The notes under the pieces were generated by a model. The model worked only from the letters and a program-made list of their open reading frames with translations, was not told the DNA's origin and searched no databases. The translations under genes and the position numbers were made by a program. From positions 62,001 through 126,000 of the forward strand of contig JADJVW010000016.1 of assembly GCA_016710365.1 (NCBI GenBank): a DNA stretch of 64,000 nucleotides, written 5' to 3'. The number at the start of each line of letters is the position of its first letter. Within the stretch, counting starts at the first letter, position 1. Positions 12,091 through 23,860 of this stretch are shown piece after piece. The stretch is from Candidatus Caldilinea saccharophila. GTDB taxonomy: Bacteria > Chloroflexota > Anaerolineae > Caldilineales > Caldilineaceae.

Positions 12091-13353
12091 CTCTCCCCGC
12101 TTGACCACACCTTCGACCAGATTCTCACCCAGCCAATAGACCAGATGACGATAGTCGGGCGCGTTGACGATCAGCACGTCCGCCTGTTTGCCTGCTTCCA
12201 GCGAACCCAGCCGGTCGCCCAGCCCGATCGCATAGGCCGCGTTGATCGTCGCTGCGTTGAGCGCTTCGGCTGGCGTCAGACGCTGGTAGCGGCAGGCAAT
12301 CGCCATCACCAGCGGCAAGGAGAGGATGGGCGCCGAACCGGGGTTAAAGTCGGTCGCCAACGCCACCCCGGCCCCGGCTTCGATCATCGCGCGCACCGCG
12401 GCAAATCGGCCGCTGCCCAGGTGAAAATTGACGCCCGGCAGCAGCACCGCGAGGGTCGCCGACGCGCCGAGCGCCGCGATCTCGGCTTGTGGCGTGGCGT
12501 CGAGATGGTCGGCGGAAATGGCGTTTAACTCGATGGCCAAGGTGGTCCCGCCCAGCGCTACAAACTCGTCAGCGTGGATCTTGGGTCGTAACCCTAAGCG
12601 TTGGCCCGCTTCCAAAATGCGACGCGTCTGCCGCACATCGAAAACACCCGCTTCGCAGAAGACATCGTTGAAGAACGGGACGCCCGAAGCCGCGAACCGC
12701 GAGCGCGCCCACCAGTCGCGCACCGCCGGCAACAGCTCGTTACAGACGAGCTCGACATAAGCATCGGGAAGATCGGCATACTCCGGCGGGACGGCGTGCG
12801 CGCCGAGGAACGTCGGGACGATGTCAAGCGGCGCCGTTGCGGCAAGTTGCTCGATGGCCGCCAGCATCTTCAGCTCGTTGGCCGCGTCGAGGCCGTAGCC
12901 ACTTTTGATCTCCACCGTCGTCGTCCCCAATTTCAGCAGCGCAGCAAGCCGGCGTTGCCCTGTCCTCACCAGGCTGTCGAGTGGGGCGGCGCGTGTGGCG
13001 CGCATCGTGGACAGGATGCCGCCGCCCGCGGCCAGCAGTTCCTGATAGGTGGCGCCTGCCAGCTTGCGCTCGAACTCGGCGACGCGCTCCCCGCCGAAAA
13101 CGAGGTGCGTGTGGCAGTCCACAAAGCCCGGACAAAGCACCTTGCCGGTCGCATCCAGCCGCGTGCGCGGTGTATAGCGGGCGTTGAGCGCCGCAGCCGG
13201 GCCGATCTCCACGATCACGCCGTCGTCGACTGCCACCGCGCCATCCTCCATCAGCCCCACGTCGGCGAGTGCGGCGCCGCGCTTGGGGCCGGGCGCGGCG
13301 CAGGTTATCACCTGTGCGGCATTGGTGAGCAGCAGATCGATCGATTGGCGCAT
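12073..13353 (-). CDS. hutI: Imidazolonepropionase
   Basis: The 426-residue amidohydrolase opens 4-imidazolone-5-propanoate to formiminoglutamate, the third step of histidine breakdown. Visible features are the metal motif FVDCHTHLVFGG, the KSGYGLD segment, the IHADEF metal His, SADHLD, and ATDFNPGSAP with the catalytic Asp. The C-terminal KQADVLIVNAPDYRHLVYWLGEN is typical of HutI. ATG at 13353 has GGAG 8 bases upstream and lies 3 bases after the preceding stop, so the gene is translated from the same messenger as the Zn amidohydrolase. No hutH or hutU is present nearby. The C terminus runs into a repeat. Confidence 0.92.
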   Translation of the reverse strand: MRQSIDLLLTNAAQVITCAAPGPKRGAALADVGLMEDGAVAVDDGVIVEIGPAAALNARYTPRTRLDATGKVLCPGFVDCHTHLVFGGERVAEFERKLAGATYQELLAAGGGILSTMRATRAAPLDSLVRTGQRRLAALLKLGTTTVEIKSGYGLDAANELKMLAAIEQLAATAPLDIVPTFLGAHAVPPEYADLPDAYVELVCNELLPAVRDWWARSRFAASGVPFFNDVFCEAGVFDVRQTRRILEAGQRLGLRPKIHADEFVALGGTTLAIELNAISADHLDATPQAEIAALGASATLAVLLPGVNFHLGSGRFAAVRAMIEAGAGVALATDFNPGSAPILSLPLVMAIACRYQRLTPAEALNAATINAAYAIGLGDRLGSLEAGKQADVLIVNAPDYRHLVYWLGENLVEGVVKRGEVMSNA

Positions 13354-13356
13354 ATT

Positions 13357-14604
13357 TTACACTCCTTCGTCGAGGTCGAGCAGCGTCGCCAGCAGCACGC
13401 GGCCGCCGGCGATGCACTCTGCTGCCAGGGTGAATTCGTCCGGCGCATGGCTGATGCCCCCTTCGCTCGGCACGAAGATCATCGCGTACGGGCAGAGTGC
13501 TGCCATGTTCATCGCATCGTGGCCGGCGCCGGAAGGCAGCGCGCGGTGCGGCAGGTCGAGCCGCACACAGGCGCGTTCGATGGCGGCCATCAGCCGTGGA
13601 TCGGCCGGCGTCGGCTCCTTGCAATGGCCGTGCACCATCTGCGCGCCGCTTGCGGCGGCCGCATCGTGCAGCGCCTGTTCGGCGCGGTCGAGGGTCGTAT
13701 TCGCCATGTCGCGGATTTCGACATCGAGCGTGACGTGGCCCGGGATTACATTCGGCGCGCCCGGCTGCACATCGATGCGCCCGATCGTGCCGACGATGCC
13801 GTGCGCAACCGCCACGTCGCGAACCGTCGTGATGAAGGGGGCGGCGGCCACCAGTGCATCGCGGCGGCGTTCCATGCGCGTCGTGCCGGCGTGATTGGCC
13901 TGGCCTTCAAAGGTGACATAATAGCGGCGGATGCCGACAATGCCTTCGACCACGCCGATGGGCGTGCGCGGTGACAGCAGTTGATCGCCCTGTTCGATGT
14001 GCAACTCCAGGAAGGCGGCAAGCGGCAGCGGCGGGTGGTTGGCGACCAGCGCGTCGCTGTCAAAGCCGCGTTCGGTCAGCAGCGCGCGCGTCGAGCCGCC
14101 ATGCCACGCCGGACCGTCGAGCGCCTCGGCGGTGAGCCGGCCGGTGAAGGAGAGGCTGCCGAGCGGGCTGGCTGCGGTCGTCGCCTCTTCGGCGGCAAAG
14201 TTGAGCAGCAGCAGCGGGTGGCGCAACTTCACACCCTGGCTGCGCAGCGTGCGCACGCAGGCCAGCGCGGCCAGCACACCCAGCGCGCCGTCGAACGCAC
14301 CGCCGCCGGGCACGCTGTCGGTGTGCGAGCCGAGCGCCAGCGCCGGCAGCGCCTCGCTTCCGGGCAGATAGCCGACGACATTGCCCGCGGCGTCGAGCGT
14401 CGCGCCCATGCCCAGCGCCTGCATCTGCGCCTGCACCCACTGGCGCGCGGCCAGGTCTGCATCGCTGTAGGCCATACGTTGCAGCCCGCGGCCTGCTTCC
14501 CGCCCGATCGCGCCGAGCGCGTCGAGGTCGGCCATCAACTGTTCACCGTCGAATGCGGCCAGCGAAGCGTGGGCATCGTGTAGCGGGTTGTCTGGTTGCT
14601 TCAT
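13357..14604 (-). CDS. Zn-dependent amidohydrolase (allantoate / N-carbamoyl-amino acid hydrolase type)
   Basis: The 415-residue product belongs to the M20-related hydantoinase/carbamoylase family, which splits C-N bonds of ureido compounds and uses two metal ions. Metal-binding motifs are GSHTDSVPGGGAFDGALGV, the Glu pair in NFAAEEA, HIEQGDQL, and the C-terminal PSEGGISHAPDE. FEGQANHAGTTRMERRRDAL marks the dimerisation domain, and PSGAGHDAMNMA is substrate-side. ATG at 14604 is chosen because the family begins there and it lies 7 bases after the lipoprotein stop. With hutI next in the operon, a substrate from histidine or purine breakdown, such as N-formimino- or carbamoyl-glutamate, is plausible but unproven. 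Confidence 0.88.
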   Translation of the reverse strand: MKQPDNPLHDAHASLAAFDGEQLMADLDALGAIGREAGRGLQRMAYSDADLAARQWVQAQMQALGMGATLDAAGNVVGYLPGSEALPALALGSHTDSVPGGGAFDGALGVLAALACVRTLRSQGVKLRHPLLLLNFAAEEATTAASPLGSLSFTGRLTAEALDGPAWHGGSTRALLTERGFDSDALVANHPPLPLAAFLELHIEQGDQLLSPRTPIGVVEGIVGIRRYYVTFEGQANHAGTTRMERRRDALVAAAPFITTVRDVAVAHGIVGTIGRIDVQPGAPNVIPGHVTLDVEIRDMANTTLDRAEQALHDAAAASGAQMVHGHCKEPTPADPRLMAAIERACVRLDLPHRALPSGAGHDAMNMAALCPYAMIFVPSEGGISHAPDEFTLAAECIAGGRVLLATLLDLDEGV

Positions 14605-14611
14605 GGGCGAC

Positions 14612-15631
14612 TCACTCGTTTTGCGTGCACCGAAAGCTGCCCACAATTAGCGTGTAGACCTGCTCCAGCTCGTCTTGAAGATCGGCGCGCAGCGCGCCGC
14701 CGGTGCTGAGTAAAGCAATGGCGGCGCCGCAGGGGGTCCAGGTGGCGAGGTAGGCGTCGCCGATGCCTGCGAAGCGCGTTTTGATCGTGAGCGCGGGGTG
14801 CGTTCCGATTGTCAGCGCGTGCGACTCGATCGCGTCCACGGCGCGTTCGTAGGGCGGTTGGCGCTCCACCCAATCGGCAAGGGGCAGGCGCTCCGGGTTG
14901 TCATAAATTATCACCCACACACTCGGTCGCACCTGAAAGTGCTCTGCCAGCGAAGTGGGAAGGATGCCCTGGAACTGCCAATAGCGGCTGCCGACATTGG
15001 CCTGACTGGCCCCTTGCCCCCAGCCCGGCGGGAGGCGCAGCGAGAACGCTGCACGCTCGATCACCGGCCAGCCGGCTGCATCATCGACCGCGAAAAACTC
15101 TTCAGGCGTCGAGGCGTCGCCGGTGGGGTTCACCGCCGGATCTTCCGAGGCGAAGGTTGCCAGCACGGCTTCGGCGGCGGCCATGCACGCGCTGCGTTCA
15201 GTTGTTGCGCCAATCGGCGGCATCTGTAAGGCGATCCCTGCTGCGTAGCCGTTGAGTAGGGCGGTGTAGTACAAGAGGTCGGGAAAGTTGGGGCCGTTGT
15301 TGTGGATCAGCCAGCGCCACGCGCCCAGATCAAGTTCGCCGACGTACACAGCTTCACTCGACCCGCGACGCAAGGTGAGCGTGCAAGGATCGAGGGTGGT
15401 ATGAACCAGCGCAGGTTCGTCAGGATCATCGACATAACGCCAGGTTGCGGTATTGTAGGCAAGCTCGATGAGAGGCTTGCCGGCGTAGGCGGTTTCGCCG
15501 CGCCAGGTGGCGAGCGGCGGGCTGATCAGCGGAGAAGCCGGCGACGCGACCGGGCGAAGCGTCGCCGCATCTGCACAGCCGGCAGCCAGCCACAAGCAGA
15601 GGAAAAGCGCCGAGAGTGTACGTAGCTGCAT
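14612..15631 (-). CDS. Lipoprotein of unknown function
   Basis: The 339-residue product begins with a lipoprotein signal peptide: basic-hydrophobic start, then LAAGC with the lipidated Cys at about residue 19. The mature part has several Trp and Pro residues and a domain near residue 190-320 (SLRLPPGWGQG...IGDAYLATWTPCG) resembling the extracytoplasmic 'PsbP/lipid-anchored beta' style proteins of Chloroflexota, but I cannot name a family. It lies 12 bases after tex and 7 before the Zn amidohydrolase, so it is in the same operon. Confidence 0.7.
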   Translation of the reverse strand: MQLRTLSALFLCLWLAAGCADAATLRPVASPASPLISPPLATWRGETAYAGKPLIELAYNTATWRYVDDPDEPALVHTTLDPCTLTLRRGSSEAVYVGELDLGAWRWLIHNNGPNFPDLLYYTALLNGYAAGIALQMPPIGATTERSACMAAAEAVLATFASEDPAVNPTGDASTPEEFFAVDDAAGWPVIERAAFSLRLPPGWGQGASQANVGSRYWQFQGILPTSLAEHFQVRPSVWVIIYDNPERLPLADWVERQPPYERAVDAIESHALTIGTHPALTIKTRFAGIGDAYLATWTPCGAAIALLSTGGALRADLQDELEQVYTLIVGSFRCTQNE

Positions 15632-15643
15632 CTGTGCTCCCCT

Positions 15644-17925
<2,282 letters not shown>

Positions 17926-18083
17926 AATGCGTAAAGTGTCCAGTGAATAGAGGTAGCGTTTGGGCGCGAATGCGCGGGGGCATTGTCGCACAAGGGGTGG
18001 CTCTGGAAAAATTGGGGTCAGGATAACTGGGTCAAGAGGACAACTGTCCTCCTGACTGTACAGAACTGCTTCAGCAGTCGTCG

Positions 18084-18701
18084 CTAGAAATCGGCGACGA
18101 TTGCATAACGTTCGTCGGCGACCTTGCCGCCCCAAAGCTCCTCGTGCTTGCTCAGGTCTTCAACCCGCATCTGTGCGGCAGAGGCGGGCAAGGCTTCTAC
18201 AACCTGCCACGCGTGGAGACCCGCATCTGTGTGCCAGCACCCTTCGATCAGGACCAGACGGCCGCCCGGAGTGAGCAGATCGACCCAGCGCCGGAGCACG
18301 TTGGCTGGTTCGGGCAGCGTCCAAAGCACGTGGCGGCAAATGACAACGCCATAGCGATGCGCAGGCAGCAACGGCGCGGCTGCATCCATCCTTTTGAAGG
18401 TGATATGCTGGCCCATCGACTGCGCTTTTGCCTGCGCCTGGGCGAGCATGGCGGGTGAAAAGTCGATCCCCGTGACCGCGTGCCCGAGTTTAGCCAGCAC
18501 GACGCTGAGCGAGCCGGTGCCACAGCCTACATCCAGCACCGTGGTGGGAACCGACGGCAGCCACTGTGCAAGGTGAGTGGTCCACGCCGCCAGCACCACT
18601 GGATCGCGCAGCCCGTGATCCGGCATCTCGTCAAATGTTGCGGCAAGTTCGTCCCAATCGTCACGCGCTTCCTGCTGCTTCTGGTGAGCGTCTGCATCCA
18701 T
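18084..18701 (-). CDS. Class I SAM-dependent methyltransferase
   Basis: The 205-residue product has the seven-strand methyltransferase motifs in order: motif I VLDVGCGTGSLSVVLA (SAM-binding glycine loop), motif post-I GIDFSPAMLAQA, motif II RYGVVICRHVLWTLP, and motif III LLTPGGRLVLIEG. There is no partner domain to reveal the substrate; ubiquinone/menaquinone or small-molecule methylation are both possible. ATG at 18701 follows AGGGGGA. It is upstream of tex on the same strand, about 160 bases away, so co-transcription is uncertain. Confidence 0.85.
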   Translation of the reverse strand: MDADAHQKQQEARDDWDELAATFDEMPDHGLRDPVVLAAWTTHLAQWLPSVPTTVLDVGCGTGSLSVVLAKLGHAVTGIDFSPAMLAQAQAKAQSMGQHITFKRMDAAAPLLPAHRYGVVICRHVLWTLPEPANVLRRWVDLLTPGGRLVLIEGCWHTDAGLHAWQVVEALPASAAQMRVEDLSKHEELWGGKVADERYAIVADF

Positions 18702-19056
18702 TATTTTCCCCCTTCAGCACGGGGGGCGCATCAAAAATGTGGAGCGCCGCTTCTTGAGGCGCTATTATGCGTTACTTTACCATCTATGGTAGAATTACTG
18801 CAGAAAGCCGCACGCAGACGGTGGCTCAGATGCACACGCTGGGTCTGCTCTGAATAGCTTTTCTCCATTCTCCTCTATCGATGCCAACAATCCCCTCCAC
18901 GGCAGGCGGCATGGTGCATCTTCCCTCACGGGAGAGATGACAGGCGTTTTAGTTGCCGGTAAAGTGAACGAGCGATGTGTGTGCTGGTTTCGGCAATGCG
19001 TGTGCGTACCCGGGTTGCGTGGCGTATGGTATTTATAGCGCTGGCGGAAGATTTTT
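18702..19056. other. Intergenic region without a supported gene
   Basis: Short open frames exist on both strands but none has a ribosome binding site and a plausible protein. A small hairpin 'gcgccgcttcttgaggcgc' lies at about 18741-18759. The region separates divergent genes and probably holds their promoters, but I could not pick convincing hexamers. Confidence 0.4.
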
Positions 19057-19269
19057 TTGATTCGACAGGGGGAACGGCGAAAATTGGCGATAAAGTGCGG
19101 GCAGAGTTATCCGTATGGCGGCGTACCGGCGTGTGAGGGCGAGATTGTCAAGAAACTTGAATTAGGCGCCAAGAAGCCACAGTTCCTGGTGAATTTTGAG
19201 GTGCGCCCGAAGGTTTATAAGTCTTTTTATTTGACCGAGCGTGAATTAACCGCTATCAAAGCAGGATAG
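19057..19269 (+). CDS. Small unknown protein, possibly frameshifted at its start
   Basis: From a TTG at 19057 the frame encodes 70 residues. The part from residue 14 on (CGQSYPYGGVPACEGEIVKKLELGAKK) and the C terminus (VRPKVYKSFYLTEREL) look like a real, compact beta-rich protein. In the next frame just upstream there is a protein-like KIGDKVRAEL, so a one-base shift near 19100 may hide the true N terminus. No family is recognised. It precedes a DUF5661-like gene by 70 bases. Confidence 0.4.
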   Translation: MIRQGERRKLAIKCGQSYPYGGVPACEGEIVKKLELGAKKPQFLVNFEVRPKVYKSFYLTERELTAIKAG

Positions 19270-19339
19270 GCGCCTTTGCTCCGGCAGAGACTCGCTTTGA
19301 CGCAACGACTTGCTCGTCACAGCAAGAGAGGAATACAAC

Positions 19340-19615
19340 GTGGTGGAAAAGGCAAAACGAAAACGATTCACACAGGCGGAAGCTAAGATCGTTGGTGAAA
19401 AGCTTGGGATCGACTGGAAGGAGTTCAATGTCAAGCAATTCTGCTTTGGCATGAACGCCGAACTTGCCGATGGAATCTACAATCCACTGACCAATTTTGC
19501 CACGGATGACCCCATTTTGGTAGGCAAGGTCGTGCGCTCGCACCTGAACGAGTCTCCCGACTATTATACGCAGTGGGCGGAGATGGAAAAAGCTGCCGCC
19601 GATGACAATCGTTGA
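19340..19615 (+). CDS. DUF5661-family protein
   Basis: The 91-residue product matches the small family I know as DUF5661: KRFTQAEAKIVGEKLGIDWKEFNV, then FCFGMNAELADG, the NPLTNFATDDPILVGKVVRSHLNE segment, and the end PDYYTQWAEMEK. GTG at 19340 has GAGAGG 8 bases upstream; an in-frame TTG at 19310 is less likely. Function is unknown; members occur scattered among bacteria and phages. Family assignment is from memory of the motif pattern. Confidence 0.65.
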   Translation: MVEKAKRKRFTQAEAKIVGEKLGIDWKEFNVKQFCFGMNAELADGIYNPLTNFATDDPILVGKVVRSHLNESPDYYTQWAEMEKAAADDNR

Positions 19616-19692
19616 CGACAGCCTGATCGCGTATTAGGCAGTCGGACGGCGATCTCCTGGACGCCCCAAGCTTTCTCGACAAAGACGCAGAC

Positions 19693-19742
19693 GCAAACCT
19701 GCCGCCGGCATCAATGAAATCATTATGCGGTGGCAGGTTTGC
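19693..19742. terminator. Hairpin after the DUF5661-like gene
   Basis: GCAAACCTGCC at 19693-19703 pairs with GGCAGGTTTGC at 19732-19742, with partial pairing inside. No clear T-run follows, so it may be a weak or Rho-assisted terminator or an mRNA-stabilising hairpin. Confidence 0.45.
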
Positions 19743-19914
19743 TGTGGTTGCCGCCAACGGTGGCGTTAGATATACCTCGTGCATGGCTATACTGGAGGGG
19801 CGAGGTCGACTTATGCAGGGAAATGATACGCCATTTTCCTGATGAGTTGCCCCCAGGTAGACCTTATGATAGATAGGACAGGATCATATAGTTCGAAACT
19901 GAGGAGCCCTAGCC

Positions 19915-22900
19915 TTGCAAATTACACTGCTTGTGCCGATCTATTTCATTGTTGTCGTCCTCACCTCGTATGTCGCGTATCAGACATGGTTGCATCGACG
20001 CACCCCAGGCGCACGTGAGTTGACTTTTCTGATGGTCGCGGCTGCGTTGTGGGCGTTGGCGGATGGGTTGGCGCTGGCGGCAAGCGCGTTATGGGCAAAG
20101 ATTTTTTTCTCGAAAATCAGCCATCTCGGTATTCAGGCCGTTCCGGTTTTTTTCCTGTTGTTTGTCCTCAGCTTTACAAATTATTCTCCTTCTTTGACGC
20201 GACGAGGACGCAGGCTACTCTGGCTTATTCCGCTCTTGGCCCTTGTGGCGGTATTCGTCAATGAGTGGCATTACCAATTCTGGTCTGAAATAACTTCAGT
20301 AGAAACTTCCTATGGCCTGGAGTATAAATATCAACATGGCATCTTATTCTGGATCGCCACTGTTTATTCTTACATCCTGATTTTGCTGGGGACCTTGTTA
20401 TTGGCGCGCTACACGCTTGCCAGCGTCCACCTCTATCGACGGCAGGCCATCGTCATAATGATGGCTGCTCTCATTCCATGGCTCACCAACTTCGCATATC
20501 TGCTGGGCATCACGCCGTGGCCGTGGCTTGACTTGACGTCGCTTGTATTTTCGCTGACCAGTTTATTGCTGGCATGGGCGATCCTGAAGTTAGGCTTGCT
20601 GAATATTTTGCCCATGGCGCGCGCACAATTGATCGAGTGCATGAATGAAGGCATGCTCGTCGTCGATACGCGCAATATCATTGTGGACATCAATCCCGCC
20701 GGCGCGCATTTGTTGCAAACCGATGACGCTGCCATAGGCCAGCCGCTCTTCACCGTCAGCGATGCGGGCGCCTTGCTTGCCCATCAGATCAGCCGCTTAA
20801 GCCAGGCCGGGTCGGTGGTCGAGGTGGTGATGCCTTCGGGCGCGAACCTGCAGGTGCGCTCCTCTGCGCTAAGAAACAAGCACGACCGTGCGCTGGGCAC
20901 ATTGCTGCTGCTTCATGATATCACCGACAGCAAACGCGCCGAGCAGGAACTCCGCAGCAGTGAGGAGCGCTATCGCATTCTTTACACAAAGACGCCTGCC
21001 ATGCTGCACTCACTCGACCGCAAGGGACGCATCATCAGCGTCACCGATTACTGGTTGGAGCAGATGGGTTATACGCGCAACGACGTGATCGGCCATGAGA
21101 GCACGGAATTCATGACCGCGGCGTCGCGGCAACGCGTCGGCGCCGCAGATGCGCCCGCTTTGCTTGCCGATGCTGCCCTCAAGGATGTTCCCTACGAATT
21201 TTTGCGGCGCGACGGCGCTGTGATCGAGACGCTGGTCTCGTCTGTAGCCGAGCGCACCACAGAAGGACATGTGGTGCGCTTCTTGATGGTGATGCAGGAT
21301 GTCACCGAACGCAACCAGGCGTGGCGCGAACTGCAAGAGAGCGAACAGCGTTATCGCACGCTCATCGACTACGCTCCCTTTCCGGCGTTGGTCACCTCCC
21401 TTGCGACTGGCAGTGTGCTTTACAACAATGCATCTGCAGAGGCGCTCTTTGAGATCCAAGGACTGCCGCCCGACAGTAAAATTGCCCGCAACTTCTACGT
21501 TGAGGTTGACGATCGCCAGCGTTTGCTGCAGAAGCTGAGCACTGAGCAGCGCGTCCTCAACGCTGAGATGCAAATGCAGACGGCTACAGGACGCCGGCTG
21601 TGGGTGTTGCTGTCAGCCATCTCCATGGAGTTTGGCGGCGAGCCTGCAATCTTCGGCATCTTTAACGATATCACCGAGCGCAAGCGGATCGACGAGCAAT
21701 TGCGCGAGAATGAGCGCCGCTATCGGCTGTTGGCGGAAAATGCATCGGATATAATCTGGATGCTGGGGCTTGATTTGCAAATTCTCTATTGCAGTCCTTC
21801 GTTGACGCGCCTTACCGGCCATGCATTAGAAGATGTTGTTCGACATAATTTTGACTCCCTGATGGCGCCTGGCTCACTCGAACAGATAGAGGCGATTGTA
21901 GGGCGCTTAGTGACTGACGCCAGCAGCGGCAATGCGACGCCCATGCTGACGATGGACCTTGAAGTGCAGTGTCAAGATGGCAGCCGTCTCTGGACGGACA
22001 CCACCCTTCAAGTTATGTATGATGACCAGCAGCCGATTGGCATTTTGGGCGTCACGCGCGATATCACGGCGCGGCGCGACGCCCAGGAGGCGATGCGGCT
22101 GGCAAAAGAAGCTGCCGAGGCGGCCACGCAGGCGAAGAGCGAATTCCTCGCCAACATGAGCCACGAAATCCGCACCCCGATGAACGCCATCATCGGCATG
22201 ACCAGCTTATTGCTCAGTACGCCGCTCACCGCGGAGCAATATGACTTTGTGGAAACGGTGCGCACGAGCAGCGACAACTTGCTTTCGCTTATCAACGACA
22301 TTCTCGACTTTTCCAAAATCGAATCCGGCAAGCTGGAGCTGGAGCAGCATCCCTTTGTCTTGCTGCCCTGCATTGAGTCGGCGCTCGACCTGATTTCAGT
22401 GCAGGCGGCGCGCAAGCAACTCGAACTTACCTACGCGCTGCACGGCGCCGCGCCCGACCAGGTGATCGGCGACGCCACGCGTCTGCGCCAGGTGCTGGTT
22501 AATCTGTTGAGCAACGCCGTCAAGTTTACAGACCGCGGTGAGGTCAATGTTCGTCTGACCGCGCAACGTGTAACAGAAACAGAGGCAGGGGAAAATACGC
22601 TGCCGCTCTATTCCCTCCATTTTGAGGTGCAGGATAGCGGCATTGGCATCTTGCAAGATCAACAGCCGCTGCTTTTCCAATCCTTCAGCCAGTTGGACGC
22701 CTCCACCACGCGCCGCTTTGGCGGCACTGGCCTCGGCCTGGCAATCTCGCGGCGGCTGATCGAGTTGATGGGCGGCTCCATCTGGGTGGAGAGCGAAGGA
22801 GTCGGGCATGGCTCGACCTTTCACATTGCCCTGACGCTGCCGGCCCTGACCGGCCTTCCCCAATGCCGGTGGACTCGCTGGAAACGCTGCTGGGCAAGCG

Positions 22901-23691
22901 CGCGCTCATCGTCGATGACAGTCTCACCAATCAGAAAATTTTGAGTCACCACCTGTTTCAGTGGCAGATGAAGGCGACTGCGGTCTCCTCTGCTGCGGCT
23001 GCGCTGGCCGCGCTCGCGCAAGGGGATGCCTTTGATGTCGTCCTGCTTGATTTGCAGATGCCTGAAATGGATGGGCTGATGCTTGCCGCCGAAATCAGGC
23101 GCCGTCCCAGCGCAACCGCACCCCACCTGCTGCTGCTGACTTCGATGGACTTTGACGCGGATCAGGCTCGCTCCTCCGGCGTTGCCGTCTCCCTTCGCAA
23201 ACCTGTCAAACCTGCCTTGTTGCGCGAGGCGTTGCTCACCCTGTGGCAGCACAGCCAGACGGAGGCGAAAGAGACAACGGGCGTCCAGTGGGATCCGCAG
23301 ATGGCGGAAAAGCGGGCCGCTGCGCATTCTGGTTGCCGAAGACAACCTTGTCAACCAAAAAGTCATCCAGACAATGTTGGGGCGTCTGGGCTACCGCGCC
23401 GATCTTGTCAGTGACGGCTTGCAAGCGGTGGAGGCGTTGCAACGCCAGATGTACGACGTCATCATGATGGATGTGCAGATGCCAGAAATGGACGGCGTCG
23501 AGGCTACGCACGCCATCCGTCACGAACTTTCCCTCGCTCGCCAGCCCTATATTATCGCGATGACAGCCAACGCCTTTGCGGATCAGCGGCGCACTTATCT
23601 GGAAAGTGGCATGGACGATTATGTGAGCAAACCGGTGCAGCCACAGATGCTGCTCGCTGCTTTGAAACGCATCCCCCTGCCCGCGGTGTAA
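19915..23691 (+). CDS. 7TM-PAS hybrid histidine kinase with two receiver domains, two frameshifts
   Basis: This about 1259-residue sensor kinase has a seven-helix membrane domain of the HisKA_7TM type (residues 1-225), a PAS-like domain (ARAQLIECMNEGMLVVD), three more PAS domains starting at SSEERYRILYT, ESEQRYRTLID and ENERRYRLLAE, HisKA with the phospho-His in MSHEIRTPMNAIIG, and an ATPase with NLLSNAVKF, DSGIGI and GTGLGLAIS. Two REC domains follow: one with LIVDDS and DVVLLDLQMPEMDG, one with LVAEDN and DVIMMDVQMPEMDG. The frame breaks near 22858 (one base missing in CCCC) and near 23311 (one extra G), together restoring the original frame. The TTG start at 19915 follows GAGGAG. The signal is unknown; no DNA-binding output domain is fused. 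Confidence 0.9.
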
Positions 23692-23750
23692 GCCGTCTCC
23701 AACGGAGAGTAGTCAGACTGCGCGGTAACACCCCTTGCATCACCTCATCT

Positions 23751-23779
23751 TTGACGAAAGCGCACGAATGCGTTACGAT
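23751..23779 (+). promoter_or_regulatory. Candidate promoter of the chaperonin-like gene
   Basis: TTGACG at 23751-23756 and TACGAT at 23774-23779 are 17 bases apart. The -10 is imperfect. It is the best pair in the 169-base gap before the chaperonin-like start. No CIRCE (HrcA) element is seen, unlike many groEL genes. Confidence 0.4.
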
Positions 23780-23860
23780 AACAACCATTGATTGGGAAGC
23801 GCCCCCGCCCATTCAATCTGTTATAAATTTTTATCCATCCCAATCATTGCTCCTAAATTC

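Noticed and set aside
12601..13974. 457-codon plus-strand open frame
   Set aside because: Antisense to hutI and the Zn amidohydrolase, with Arg/His-rich shadow composition.
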